Made by a program: the position numbers and the translations under genes. Below are positions 1-15,000 of a DNA stretch of 25,373 bases, in pieces. Source of the stretch: CAINEC01 sp046303115 (GTDB lineage Bacteria > Bacteroidota > Bacteroidia > AKYH767-A > OLB10); contig JBKCGZ010000209.1 in the NCBI GenBank assembly GCA_046303115.1, forward strand, positions 1 to 25,373, written 5' to 3'. A model generated the notes under the pieces. That model was given only the letters and a program-made list of their open reading frames with translations, had not been told where the DNA came from and ran no database searches. Numbering within the stretch: position 1 is the stretch's first letter; each line of letters opens with the position of its first letter.

Positions 1-3000
1 AAATGTTGATTGAGTTAGGAGCACATAATGTAGTATCTGTTGCAGTTAATACTGGAGATGGAGCAGGGTTTGTTGTAACTGTGAACGAACCTGTAGCCGA
101 TGTACAACCAGCAGCTGATGTTGCAGTTACTGTATACGTTGTTGATCCTGCTGGAGGTGTTACAGAAATACTTGCAGTTGTTGCACCTGTTGACCATGTG
201 TATGCTGCAGAAGGTCCTGTAATGTTTACTAGGTAATCTTCCATTTCACCATATGAGAATGTAGGACACTGAGTAGGTGAAGCAACGCTTTCAACTACAA
301 CTACACGCATTCTTGTTAATCCAAGACTCGCATTCGATGGAATCGAAACTACTCCTGTACGAGTGTTTGGAGATAATGTAGTAGCAGATGTAGTATAAGC
401 CTGCTCGCCAGCATCATCCCAATCGCCATCACGGTTGTAGTCAATGTAAATTGATAAACCACTTGAATAGTATGTTGCACCATCACATTCATCTGTGATA
501 ACACTGAATGGGTATGAACTACCTGAATTTACTGTTACCGGCGCTATTGTTGACGTATAGTCAGAATAGTTAGAAGAACAGTTTTCTGTCTGGTTGTTTG
601 TCATAGAACCGAATGTTACTCCGAAGATCTGCTCATCAGCAAATGTTACTGTTGAAGGAGATCCTGCGCAATATCCTGTTGGTGCTACTTGAGGACCCGC
701 AGCAATTGAGCTTGCTGTTAATGTAGTTGATGAACCTGGACAAGCTACTGCTGTTGATTGAGTAATAACAGGAGTTGAAGGTGTTTGGTTAACCGTTACC
801 GTAACTGAAGCTGAACCAAGACAACCTGTAGTTGGATTTGTTCCTACTACATTATAAGTAGTTGTTGAAGTTGGAGCTGCTGTTACTGTTGCGCCAGTTC
901 CTAATCCACCATTCCATGTATACACATATGCCGTATCAGTACTGCTAGCAGTTAACGTAGTTGAGAATCCTTCGCAAATAGAAGCTGTTGCAGGAGTAAT
1001 TGTTACTACAGGTGCTGGATTTGAAATCGAAATCACCGGAAGTCTTCCCGCAGGATCAAGACATGTTCCTACTTGAGCACGTACCCAATAAACAGAGTTT
1101 GATAGGATAAACGGACTGTAATTAGTTCCTGTAGATAATACAGTTGTTGAACTTGATGTTCCATACCATACCATTGTTCCGTTACCGTTCGCTACTAGAT
1201 CTACAGTACCTCCACCGCAAACTGTATCGCCTACTGTTGAAGTAATAAATGGCTTCACAATTTGTAATGTATCTACGTTAGAGTATGCAGGGTTTGTACA
1301 ACTTGTCGCCAATCGGAAGTATACCGTAGTATCACCGTTTACAGGAGCATACGTTGGAGTAGTATATGTACTAGAAGTAGCCCCTACAACATCAACCCAT
1401 GTAGATGTTGCTACATCATAGGTCTGCCATTGTAATGTTGCTCCTTGTGTTAAGTTGCTTGCTGTGTATAATGCAGCACCACTTGTACAAATAGAATCTT
1501 TGTTGCTTACAATTACTGGATTTGCTGGAGTTGCAGATGGAGTTACAACAACGGTGTCGTAGCTCTGACATGATCCATTATCAAACATTACAGTGAATGT
1601 TGTTGGTACTGTGATAGGACCGAATGTTGATGTCGCCTGCGTTCCTGTAAATCCAGATGGAATTGATGACCAACTTACTGTTCCTAATGAAGGTAAGTTA
1701 GCAACTAATCCAGTGTTAAGTGTACCTACTGATGCTAATAATGCAGCACTTGTATTTGACCAAGATGATGATGTATTGTTATCAGCAGCAACCAAGATTG
1801 ATCCTGACAATCCAGAGTTAGAAGGTAATGTTCCTGACCAGTCAGATGCCGTTACGCCTGAAGCAGCTGGGAATGAATAACTATTCACTACCATTGCATC
1901 TATAATAACACCATTCTTACGCATTATCCATCCACCTGCTGTACCAGAACCATTGTTTAAGCCCTGTCCATTTGTGTAGAAGTTATTCGTAGCGTCTGAG
2001 ATGATTGGAGAACCACTATGAGAGAAGTACAATAATCCACCAGATGCCATTAATGGAGCTGATGAAGGAATTGTATAAGAGTATAACGGACCTGTTACGG
2101 AAGCAGAGTTCCAGAATTCAATTATTACACCCGCAGATGCAGCAGGACCTGACCCAAGGTTCGTGATTTCTAACATGTCGTTAGTTGTACCACCATTTGC
2201 AGTATACCATGTAGAAGCCCAAGCCGGGATACCAGCACCTGTAGCACCAGTACCAGCATTTACTTGCCATAATGATTCTGTGAATCGTAATGCAGGAATT
2301 AATCCAGCACTTGTAGAATTCAATGTAACATTTCCACCTTCGCAGATTGTTAAATCAGAACCAGCATTGATAGCAGGCGCTGCAGGATTAACAACTACTG
2401 TTACAGTTGAAATTGCATTACATGCACCATCCGTTCCTGTTACCTGGTAAGTATAAGTTCCTGGTAATGTTGGAGTAATAGTTAAGTTCTGACCTGGTGT
2501 TGGTAAAGATTGGATTTGAGCAACCTTTACAGTCATATTATCGATTGAATGCTCTTCAGATACACCACCTGTACGTGCTTTGAAGATATGATTCCAATTT
2601 GACTTATTAGCAGATAGATAAGAAGCCGGTAATTGAACATCTGTAAACACAGGAGTACCATTCAATGATAAGTTAAATAATCCACTAGATCCTACTGTGT
2701 AAGCAACGTGTACTGGCGCAGCAGAACCTCTCCAAGATACATTCGAAGAGTAAGCTAATACTCCCGATGTTGATGGTGTTTGCTCGTTTGTTGTACAGTT
2801 GTACATTAAGTAGATACCATTTGTAGATGTACCATTTGTATAAGATACGAATCCTAACTTTAACTTCGATCCTGTTCCGTTTTCAGAGTTCATTGTTGCT
2901 TGAACACCTTCAACGCCATCATCAGAGTAGCTGTAGCTTACACCATCAGCACCATTTTGAGGAACGATTAAGTCGAAATCTACTGCAATTGTATCAGCCG

Positions 3001-6000
3001 CATTACCACCCGCTGTGATTTTCACACCACCACTTTGAGATAAAGCATTTGGTGTAACTTGTAATACACCGCCTGTGATAGTTGCACTTCCTACTACCGT
3101 TACGTTCGACGGTAAAGTAGAGTTAGAGAAGTCGTTAGAGAATAAAGTTGTAACAGGTCCTAATTGTACTCCTGATAAGCCAGATCCTACTGGAGGAACC
3201 GCTGTCCAGTTATAAGTATAATTATTTGTTGATCCTGTTTGTGTTGCGCTTAAGGTAATCGATGCATCTGGTAAGCAAATGCTAGAAGCAGATGAAGCTG
3301 CAGTAATAGCATCTGGTTGAGTAACATTTTGAATAACTGCTATACGTGCACTATTACATCCTGTAGCAAGATTTTGCTCCTGTACATAGAATGTATCTGT
3401 AACACTTAAATAGTAGTTACTTAATGATGAACCAGTTTGACCACTAATAATAGAAGTATTACCTGTTGGTTCTAAATGCCAGATGTAAGATGGAGTAGAT
3501 AAACCTGAGTTACTTGTCACAGCAACGTTTGCTAAGTTAAATCCGCAAATTGTTCCATCTATTGCAGTTGGAGCATCTGGATTAGGATTTACAGTTACTG
3601 ATACCGTGTTTTGAGTAGTACATCCCGCTGCATTTGTTGCCGTTACTACATATGATTGGTTAGTAACTACAGACGCAGTTGGAGTTGCAGTTGCGATATT
3701 TCCAGCAATTGCACCTGGATTCCATACCCATGATGTTGTAGCACCACCATCACTTAAACCGATGATGTTAACTAAATAATCCTCAGTTTCACCCCATGTA
3801 TATGTAACATTCGAAGCTGTAACAGCACTAGTCTCATTCGTTATAACACGCATTCTTGTTATACCCGCTTGAGCTGTTGCTGGAACTACTACTGTTCCTG
3901 ACCATGTATGCGGCCCAACCGCACTAGCAGGTTCTGTAGCAGCAGTTTCATTAGCATCTAAGAAATCACCATCGCGATTCCAGTCAATGTAAATTACTGA
4001 ACGGTTTGTATAGTTACCACCGCATGTTCCTATTTGAACGCTAAAGTTAACAGTCTCACCAAGTGTGATAACTGGAGCAGAAACACCTGTATAGTCACTG
4101 TACTGATTAAGTATTGATCCAGCACCTCCTGTAGTTGTACAAGAAGATGATTGAGCCAATGTTTTAAACGTTACCGCTAAGATTTCCTCATCATCTGTAG
4201 ATGTTGCATTAGATGCAGGGTATCCTATTGGCTGTGTTTGAGGACCAGCTGACAATGCATATGCTCTCAATGTTACATCTTGACCTGAACATACCGCTGA
4301 AGGCGATACAGAAACAGAGTCAATTGCTGGATTAGCATTGATAGTAACATTCGTATTTACTACACGCTGACAACCAGCCGCAGCATCAACTGCAGTTAAG
4401 CTATAAGTATACGTTCCAGCAGCTGTTGGTGTAACTGTAATTGTAGATCCTGAAGTCGGACTTAAGATTCCGCTACTTAAAGATCCATTCCATGTATATG
4501 CATAAGTATTTGTAGTGCCTACATTAGTTGCAGTAAGCGTTACAGTTGTTCCCAAACAATTGTTTGCTGAAGCTACTGAAGCTGTTACCGCTACTGAATC
4601 AGGCTGATTTACTGTAACCTCAACCGCAGTACGTGGACTTTCACATCCTGTTGCTGTAATAACCTCAGAAACATAGAATGTAGTTGTATTGCTAATTGAA
4701 TAACTTGATAAAGTAGTTGCAAAAGAAGATTGTACCGCAGTACCACCAGTTGCAGTTAAATACCAATTGAAACCTGGGCTAGTTAAACCGCTTGTAGATG
4801 CTACTGAAGCCGTTGGAATACCAGCACCACACTGTACTGAATTAGTAGCAGTTGGAGCAGCAGGTAATGGATTAACTGTTGGAGTTACTGTAACTGTTGA
4901 TGTACATCCAGTTGCAGGGTCAGTTGCAGTTACTGTATAAGTAGTAGGAGCTGTTGGATTAACTACAATAGAGTTACCTGTTCCTACCACTGATGATCCA
5001 TCAGACCATGACCATGTGTATGTTCCAGCTTCTTGAACTGGCGCAAGTACATTTACAATATAGTCTTCAGTTTCACCCCATGTATAAGTTACGTTCGATG
5101 CTGTAACAGCACTTGTTTCATTTGTAATTACACGCATTCTTGTAACACCAGGAGATGCCGACGATGGAACTGTTAATGAACCTGTCCAAATATGTGGACC
5201 AGATACACCAGCAGGTTCTGTAGCTGCAGTCTCATTTGCGTCTAAGAAATCACCATCGCGATTCCAGTCAATGTAGATTACTGAACGGTTAGTATAGTTT
5301 CCACCACATGTTCCAATTTGAACACTGAATGAAACAACCTCGTTTGTAGTAATTGATGGAGCCGAAACCGATGAAGTATAATTGCTATATTGGTTTAGAA
5401 GTGATCCTGTTCCAGGTGCTAATGTTGAACATGTAGAGCTTTGGTTAATCGACTTAAATGTTACATTTAAGATTTCCTCATCAGCTGTAGATGTTGCATT
5501 AGATGCAGGGTATCCTGATGGCTCTATTTGAGGACCTGTTCCAATAACTGTTGTAGTTGCCAACAATGTTGTTGGTGAACCAGCACAAATTACTGAAGGA
5601 GTTGCACTTGAACCTGTAATTGATGGAGGTGTTACACCCGCTATTGTGATAGTAGCTGTTGTAGTACATCCTAATGTTGCGTCAACTGCAGTCACATTAA
5701 ATGTATTCGAAACACCAGCAATTGTTGCAGTAACCGGATTTCCTGTTGTAGCATTTAAACCAGCACCATTCCATGTGTAAGCATAAGTATTAGTTGATCC
5801 TATCTGATTTGCAGTTAATGTAACTACAGTTCCAGGACAAACATTATTAGCACTACCACTGATAGAAACTGAATCTGGAGTAATTACAGTTGCAATAACA
5901 GCTGTTCTAGGGCTCTCACAGAATGGAATTGAATTTAACTGAGTAGCTACATAGAAAGTTGTTGTTGAATTGATAGTGTATGAAGTTAATGAATCAACCG

Positions 6001-9000
6001 GGCTAGATTGAATTGCTGTTCCGCCTGTTGAAGTTAAATACCAATTATATCCAGTACCAGCAACTGCGCCACTCACTTTAATTGCAGGAATTCCTGTACC
6101 GCATTGAGAACTTGCTGTTGCTGTTGGAGTTGGAGGAATATCACTAACAGTAAATGTTACAGGAGCTGCAAATAATGCACAACCGTTAGGATCTGTTCCT
6201 GTAGCACTTAAAGAGTATGACCCTGCCGCTGAAGGTGTGAATGTACCTGTACCAGTAAATACTGTACTTGTACCATCAGACCAAGTATACGTAAAGCCAG
6301 CACCACCTGCTAAATTCAGGTAGTAATCTTCAACCTCACCCCAAGAGAATGTTCCTGTTGGAGCTGTAATAGTAGATGTCTCATTTGTAATTACACGCAT
6401 TCCTGTTTTACCTGGAGACAAATTAGCAGGAGCTGTTATTGTACCAGTCCAAACATGTGGTCCACTTACAGCTGCAGGTTCTGCAGTTTGCTCATTCGCG
6501 TCTAAATAATCACCATCACGGTTCCAGTCAATATAAATAACTGAACGATTAGAATAATTACCTCCGCAAGTTCCAACTGTAACACTGAAAGAGTAAGCTT
6601 GACCTGCAACGATTAATGGAGCCTGAACACTTGCTGTATAGTTACTATACTGATTAAGTGTTGATCCAGGTCCACCTGTTGTTGTACAAGAAGAAGTACT
6701 TGATAATGTTCCAAATGTTACACCTAAGATTTCTTCATCAGCAGTTGATGTTGCGTTAGCAGCACCATAAGTAGGAGCCGTTTGAGGACCTGCGATGTAA
6801 GCATTTAAATTAACTGAACTTCCAGCACAAATTGCTGTTGAACTTGTTGTTCCAGTTAATGAAAATCCTGTTAAGTACGCATCCTGGTAACTTGAAGGAC
6901 CATTTGCGCTCACACTATAGGTTCCGTCAGTAGCTGTTGCTGAATAAGTAACAACTGCGTTTACTGGTGTAGCTGCAGGAATAGTAACCGTCCATGTTGT
7001 ACCAGCACCACCATTCGACATTGCTAATGGTGTTTGAGCCGTACCATTGAGAGAATAATTTAAGTTAACTCCAGTTACAGATGAACCTGTAACTACTGTA
7101 ACTACGTGATCTACTGCAGAACACTGACTTGATGGAACAGCTGCAGAAACAGAAACAATCGTTGGTAATAATCCAACAAAGTTTCCTTCATCCGCTCCAA
7201 TATCAGGTGCAGTTAAATTACGTGTCTGACCATCAATATCAGTTGTAAGTGCTGTAGCCGGATAAGGCTTACCACCACCTTCAACAAATGTTGCAGTAGT
7301 AGCATCAATGTGTAATAATGAGTCAGTTGTTGATGATACAAACGGTGTAGAAGTTTCTGTACGTGAATTTGCATCACGTGTAGGACCCACATACGTTTTG
7401 AAGTCTGCTAAAGTTTGCTTTGAATTGGTAGTCAATCCAACACCTTCTCCATAAATCAACTTGTTTGCTCCTGGTGTACCAGCATAGAACAAGTTGTTAT
7501 CAGAAGCACTTTGATAAGTAGCTGATAGTACACCGCTACGACGAAACGCAACAGATGCCTGAGAAGTACCTGAGTTAATATTATTAATTACTAAGTTGTT
7601 TACTAAGGTTACGTTTGGTGTTGCGTTAGTATGAATACCTGAAGAGGCGAAGTTTGGTCCACCACCATTACCTGATAAGTTTACTGTATTGTTGTAAACA
7701 TAAAAGTTATAACCTGCAGTAGCGTTCGCGATATCGATACCATGAACAGATGTACCTGTTGTTACTGTTGTAGAACTTGAGGCTGTTGGTGCAGTAGCTG
7801 GACTTGCAAATGGTGCGTTAACGCGGCTAATTGCATTGTTGTAAATATACCAATCTTGGCCAGTTGTTGCCCAAATACCACGGGCAATACCATTTGATCC
7901 GCCTGCAACTAACGTATTGAATGTATTACCATCAAAGAACTTGGTAACTCCAGCAGTAGTTGAACCTGCTAACTGTGCGCCTACAACGAAAGAGTTCATA
8001 GAACCTCCGAACTGAGCATCGGTAGAAATACCAGTTGTAGATGTGGTAGTACCGATACGAGCAACACGGTTTCCTTTGATGATATTACCAGATCCTGATG
8101 GAGCAAAATAAGATCCATAGATAGTCTGGTTACCAGTAGAAGTACCTTGAATTGAAATGTTACGAACAACGTTATTATTAATTGTACTTCCAGCAGCCAT
8201 ATTTCCACTGAAGTATAATCCATAAGTTAATGACGTTAACGTTCCTGGAACACCTTTGCTATATAAGGTATCAATAACATTGTTATTAACAGAACCTACT
8301 AATGTAGATCCTGACAACGCATAGATACCATAAGTAGTTCCTACAGAGGTTGCTGTTGCAAGTACATTACGACGGTTGTTAGTTATGTTATTGTAATCCA
8401 TATGCGTCTCATTCGATGAACTTGCATATAAGATATACGATGTTCCTGATGATGGAGACAAAATATTATTACGGATGGTATTATACTGGCAATTGAAAGT
8501 ACCATTTGTTGCATAGCCATAAATACCATAGAATGTATTGGTGTTCTGTAATGTGTTGTTGTAAACTAAATTGTACTTACAGTTGAACACCATGTTTGTA
8601 CCCGATAAAAATTGGTACATACCATACATCGTAGCAGTTGAAGTAGTTGCCCATGTATGATTTCTAAATTCATTGTAGCTTGTAGAAACCTGTGCACTTG
8701 TACCGCCTGTTGATGTTCCATAGATACCATAGAATGATCCTGCTGTAGGCGTACATGTTTGGATAATATTACTGTCAATTCGTACGATGTTCGGATTAGT
8801 AGCATCACCACCTGCTAACGCATGGTAAATACCATAGAACGTTGATGATGAAACGATGTTCTGAATTGTGTTACCACAGATAGTAGCCCATGTTCCTGAT
8901 AGTGCATAGATACCTCCAGATGTAGTACTTGTTGCTGTTGTACTTGAGCTAATCGTATTGCTACGGATTGTAATCTGACGATTGTTTCCGTAATAGATAC

Positions 9001-12000
9001 CATAAGCTGAAGTTGCAGCACCACCGAAGTTAGTAATCGTATTATTCGAAATGTTATTTAATGTATCATTTAAACACTCACCTGTAGTTGAAACAACATT
9101 CGGGTTAGCACCTAAACGGATACCTGTATAACAGTTATTAATTGTATTATTCGTGATAGACACCTTATTACGAGCTGCTTGCGCAGTTGTCGTATAAGTT
9201 GAGTTAGTGAAACCAGTTGTACTTAAGTTATCGTGGTTTGCTACATAAATACCATTACCTGCTGTAAATGCTGCAGCTAAAGCAATATTACAATTAGTGA
9301 TTGTAACATCATTAGCTCCATTATTACCATCGCACTTCAATACTGCATATCCCCACTCCATACGAGTAGTAGCTGTAGTATTTCCTGCTGCCTCTGTTAA
9401 GTTGATACCGTTAATTGTTACATTATCAGCACCTGTGATAACAAAGATACCATCGATTGTTGTTGATGCACCAACTGGAGCAGTTAACACTGGATTAGCA
9501 CCTGAACCTGATTTCTCAATAGTTAATGTTTGTGTTGGTCCTGTTTGCAAGTTTGCAGCAAGAGCACACATCTTTAACTGATATCCACCAGCTGGAGCTG
9601 TTTCAGTATAACCCGCAGGAACGTTGATTGTAACGTTTCCACTAACACCATAATTATTTAAATGCGTAATAGCACTTGCTACTGTTGGGAATGAACCACA
9701 ACCAGCGCCGATTGAATAAGTACCATTTAATGCACTTCCTGCGAATGTAAATGATCCAGTTGCAGTACAACCATATTGGTCAGATACTGTAGCAGTATAT
9801 GTTCCTGGTAAAGTAGCATTTGCAGTAGCTGCAGTTCCTAAACCACCATTCCATGAATAAGTAAATGTTCCAGCAATTGAAGGAGTTGCTGTTAATACAT
9901 TCGTATTTCCAGCAACCCATGTTGAACAATCACCTGTTACAGAAACTGTAAATGCAGGAGCTTCAGAAACTGTTACGTTTGATGTTGCTGTACATCCGTT
10001 TGCATCAGTTGTTGTTACTGAATAAACACCTACAGCGTTTGCTGAAGTAGTACTTGTTGTATCGGTTGCAGTGCTGTTAAATGACCATGCATAACTTACA
10101 GCAGCAGGGGTTGCTGTTGCTGTTAAAGTTGTTGCACCGCCAATACAATAAGTAGTAGCACCTGTAATTGCAACAGATGAAGTATTTACTGTAACCGCTG
10201 TTGCAGCAGATGTAGCTGAACATCCGTTAACATCTGTATACGTTACAGAATAAGATCCTGAAGTTGATACTGTGATTGCATCCGTTGTTGCACCATTGCT
10301 CCATGTATTTCCACCAACATAATCAGATGTTAATGTTACAGAACCACCAGTACAGAATGTAGTTGCACCAGAAGCAGAAACCACCGGAGCAGCTGGTAAT
10401 GCATTTTCAATAACTGTGATTGAAGCAGAAGCAGTACAGCCATTAGCTGCAGTTCCAACTACTGAATATGTTCCAGCTGTTGCTGTAATTGTAGCAGTTG
10501 TTGCAGTTGTTGACCAAACATATGAATCAGCACCACTTGCTGTTAATGAGGTAGAACCTCCAGCACAATAAGCTGTGTTACCTGAAATTGTAACTGAAGG
10601 TGTTGTGTTAATTGTTATAACTGTTGAAACAGATGCGGCTGAACAAGGGCCAGCACCATCCGGATCATCAGTAGTTAACGTTAATGTTACTGAACCTGCT
10701 GCGATATCCGCTGCAGATGGAGTATAAATAGTTCCTGTACCAAATGCTGTATTATCAAATGAACCAGTTCCTGAACTTGACCATGTTCCGCTAGTTGCAG
10801 TACCACTAATTGAACCGTTTAAAGTATAGTTTAAACCAGAACAAATTGAAGCAGTTGCAGGAGCAGAAGCCAATGCAGGAGTTGTACAAGGAGCTGCACT
10901 GAAATATGCAGCAATTGTATTATTAGCACTGATATTATTAAACGCCTGAGAAGCTGTTAATGTAGCAGCAGGGTATGAAGTAGTAACACCATTAACGATG
11001 ATACTATCTACTTGATAACCTGGATCAGGAGTCACTGTGTAAGTTACACTAGCACCACAATTTTGCGTAGAAGAAGCTGTGATTGTTCCTCCACTTGCAG
11101 CTGTTGCTGTGATAGTGTAAGTAATAATTGCAAATGATGCATCGATTGTATTGTTCGCGCTAACATTTGTAAATGTATAAGAAGATACAGCACCTACAGA
11201 TACTCCGTTAACTAACACGTCAGCAATGCTGTAGCATGAGTTTGGAGTAATTGTAAATGATTTATTGTCTTCACAGTTAACTGTATTTGCACCAGCATCT
11301 GAAATAGATCCATTAGCACCTGCAGAAGCTGTGATCGTATATGTTCCTACGCTAACTGATGCAGAAGCTGATGTTGAACATCCGTTTGCATCTGTTACAG
11401 TGTACGATTGAGTTCCTACACCTTGGTTAAAGCTACCAGTTCCTGTATAAGGAGCAGTACCACCCGTTGCAGCAACAGTAACCGAAGTTGTTGTTGAAGG
11501 ACAAGTAGATGCACTAGCAGGCGTTGCAGTAGCAGATAATACTTCAGGCTGAGAAACAGTTATTGTCGTAGTAGCTGTACATCCGTTAGCATCAGTAGAA
11601 ATAACCACATAAGAACCAGCTCCCAATCCAGCAACCGGAGAAGTTGCAGCTGTTCCATTTAATGTATAAGTGTATGGCGCAACACCACCAGCAGCGCTGA
11701 ATGATACTGAACCATCAGTTAAACCATTACATGTTACATTGGTTGCAGTACCTGAAACAGTACAAGCCGTTGGCTGATTAATAGTTAAATTTGTTGTCTT
11801 AGAGCAGCTATTTGCGTCTGTTGTAGCAACTGCATAAGTTCCAGCTGCTAAACCACTAAATAAACCAGTTGAGTTTGAACTTCCACCGTTTAAAGTATAA
11901 GTATACGGCGAAGTAGAACCACTAGCTGAAGCAGTGATTGATCCAGTACTTCCACCATTACATAATACATCGGTTGTTGTTCCAGAAATATTTGGTAATG

Positions 12001-15000
12001 GATTAACAGTTACTGAAGCACTTGCAGATGCAGTACATCCTGCTAAGTTAGTAGCAATAGCACTATAAGTAGTATTACTTGTTGGAGAAACAGTTACTGA
12101 ACTTGCACTTGATGTTACTGGTGACCAAGACCATGATGCAAGTTTTCTCCATCCAAAACGAGTGTCAGGACGGTTAGTTGTAGTAGTAGCTGCAGTAGCT
12201 GCAAGAACAGTTGCTGCAGTTGCACCATCAACTCTATAATAAGAAGCATAGTTGCTTCCAGTATTTGTTAAATATGTTTGAACGAAATCAGTTGAGGTAC
12301 CGCTGTTCCCATTACTATATGACGTTTGAACAACTAAAGCACCACCTGTCCATGTAAACGGTGTAGGGAACGTAACTAATGACCAGATTGGTAAACCTGT
12401 TGTTGGAACCGTCCAGTTAAGAGATGCAACCTGAGTAAGACCTGTTTCAAATGTTGAAGTTAAAGCAGAAAGAGATCCTGCATTTTTCAAGGCAACAGTA
12501 AAGCCGTTTAATGTACCTGTAAATGTTGATCCTACTGCAGAAACAGCTAATCCTAATGATGTAATTTGATCTCCAGGAGCATAGCCTAAAGCAGTAAGTT
12601 CAGCTGCTGTATACATCCACTGTGTTTTTGTACCACCATAATAATTAGTAAATGGTGCAGGGTATCCTGTAGTAGCGTTTACAGTTGTTAATCCTCCAGA
12701 GATATAAGAACCTTCATTATAACCACCAACAGTATTTAATGTTGATGATCCACCTTCACAGATAGCTGCAGGTGTAGGGGTAATTGTAATTGCTAAAGGA
12801 GATGCATTTACTGTAACCACTAAGCTTGCACTGATTGTACAACCTGAATTTGCTTCACCAGTTGTAGTATCTAATGCTGTTACCGTATAAGTGGTAGTAG
12901 TTAAAGGTGAAGCTGTAACATTAGCTCCTGTGCCTAAACCACCTGACCATGAATACGCATAACCAGGATTTGAGCTGATTACGAATAATGCAGTTGATTG
13001 ACCTGAACAGATCGTTGCTGGTCCTGAAGTAGTAATTGCCGGAGGCGTATTTACTGTTACTGTTACAGGAGTGCGTAACGACTGACAAGTTCCATCATTT
13101 TCTGATACATATAATGTAGTTGTTGAACTAATAGATGTACCATAAGTATTAGCAGAACTTGATTGTAAGGCTGTACCACCTGTTTCAGCAGCATACCATA
13201 CATATTGTGGAGTTGCTAATCCTGTATTAGAAGCAACAGATGCAGTTGGAACACCAGATCCGCACTGAACAGAGTTTGTTGCTGTTGGTGCCGATGGTAA
13301 TGCAATAGTTGTTACAGTAGATGAACCTGAAATAGTACATCCAGCCGTTGTTGAAGCAGTAATTGTATAAGTTGTATTACCATTAACTGTTGCAACATAA
13401 GGATTAGTTGTACCTAAAGCAGATGTTCCATCGCTCCATGAGTAAGTGAACGCAGGAATATTTCCTCCACCACCATTGTTAGCAGAAGAAATATTAACCA
13501 TATACTCTTCACGCTCTCCGTAAGAGATAGCCATTGTAGGAGATGACACTAAACCTTCGTTAACGATTACACGCATACGTGTTAAACCGTTATTTGCTGT
13601 AGCTGGAATTGTGAAAGATCCTGTTTCTGTATGTGCACCTGAAGTTGTTGCAGCAGCTACATAAACATTTTCACCAGCATCAGCATAGTCGCCATCACGG
13701 TTAAAGTCAATATAGATTGCCATTGCATTTCCATAGGCAGTTGCACCTTGTAATGAACTCAATGAGAAGTTATACGTTGAACCAGCCGTCATTGGCACAG
13801 TTGCCAATGTTAAATAACTAGCGTAGCTACCTGCAGTTCCAGTAGCAGTACCAAGAGTACCAACTAATGAATTGATTGTAGAAGTATTATTTAATATTAC
13901 GGTAGATGTTGCTGCATCTGTAATAGTAACATTACCTAAATCTTCATCAGTTGTAGGATTTGTTACTGCCTGAATAGTATAGTTTGTAGGAGCTGCTGTT
14001 GGATTATAAAAAGATGCAGCTAATGTAGATGTTGCACCTAAACATACAGCAGCAGGATTTGCAGAAGTTGTAACACCTATACCATTTAATGCATCATCCT
14101 GGTAAGAACCAGTTGAAGTTGGAGCAGCCACCGCATCTGTTGCTGTTACTGTCCATGCAATAGTCGCATTTGTTGGAGATGCTGCAGGAATTGTTGCTTC
14201 CCACGTGTTACCACTTGTATTTGTCATGGTAATTGGCGTTTGAGCCGTACCATTTAATGTATACGATAAAACTACTGATGTAATTGCATTAGTACCTTGT
14301 ACCACAGTTGCTGTTACCGTGTGTGCAATGGCAGAACATGAGTTAGCCGTTGCAGAAGCACTCGTAATAGAAATAGGGATAATTGGAATACCATCGAATT
14401 CATCAGCACCAATATCAAAAGCAGTTGCACCACCATTTACAGAACCTGCTGGACCTGGACGACCTTGTCCGTCAAAGTCTGTATTAAAAGATGTTGCCAT
14501 ACCACCCGACTCCAATAAAGAAGCAACTGAACCATTAATATGTAAGTCCGTTGCTGAAACAAATGAAGGGTTTATGTTAAATGAAGTACCATCTTTCCCT
14601 ACTGCTGTTTTCCAAGCTGAGAAAGTAGTTTGTGGAGTTGATGCAGCTGAATAACCTAAAATTCCTGAAGGCACCCAATAGCAGTTCTTATCCCATATTT
14701 GACCACCAGTATAATTACTTGATGTATAAATAGCATTACTATTAACATACATACCAATTGCATTGGTTGATGCATTCGTATTAACAATAATGTTATTTCT
14801 AAAATTAACCAATCTTACACCGTTTACATCACATGACAACGCATAAGAAATAGGATTAGCCAAAGTACCTGTTGGATTTGCAGTACTTAATACAATGGTA
14901 TTATTACTGAAATCACCAAAGGTAGGACCTGCTGTCATTTTAACACCATAATTGGTAAATGACGACAGCGCAGTTGCAATATAATTTGATGCGGTAATTC

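Noticed and set aside
1593..2450. Plus-strand open frames of 95 codons (1593-1880 and 2163-2450) rich in Val, Pro and Ala
   Set aside because: They lie fully antisense to the giant gene. Their composition mirrors its Thr/Gly/Ala-rich repeats, with no start signals or family resemblance.
3766..6790. Possible CRISPR or mobile repeat because of the tandem repeats
   Set aside because: Units are over 1.2 kb, stay in frame and encode protein domains. No short repeat-spacer pattern or transposase is present.
7996..9024. Minus-strand open frames (7996-8223, 8566-8811, 8815-9024) in a different phase
   Set aside because: They are out of frame with the giant gene, which reads as a continuous beta-helix here. 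Leu/Gln/Val-rich shadows of repeated coils.
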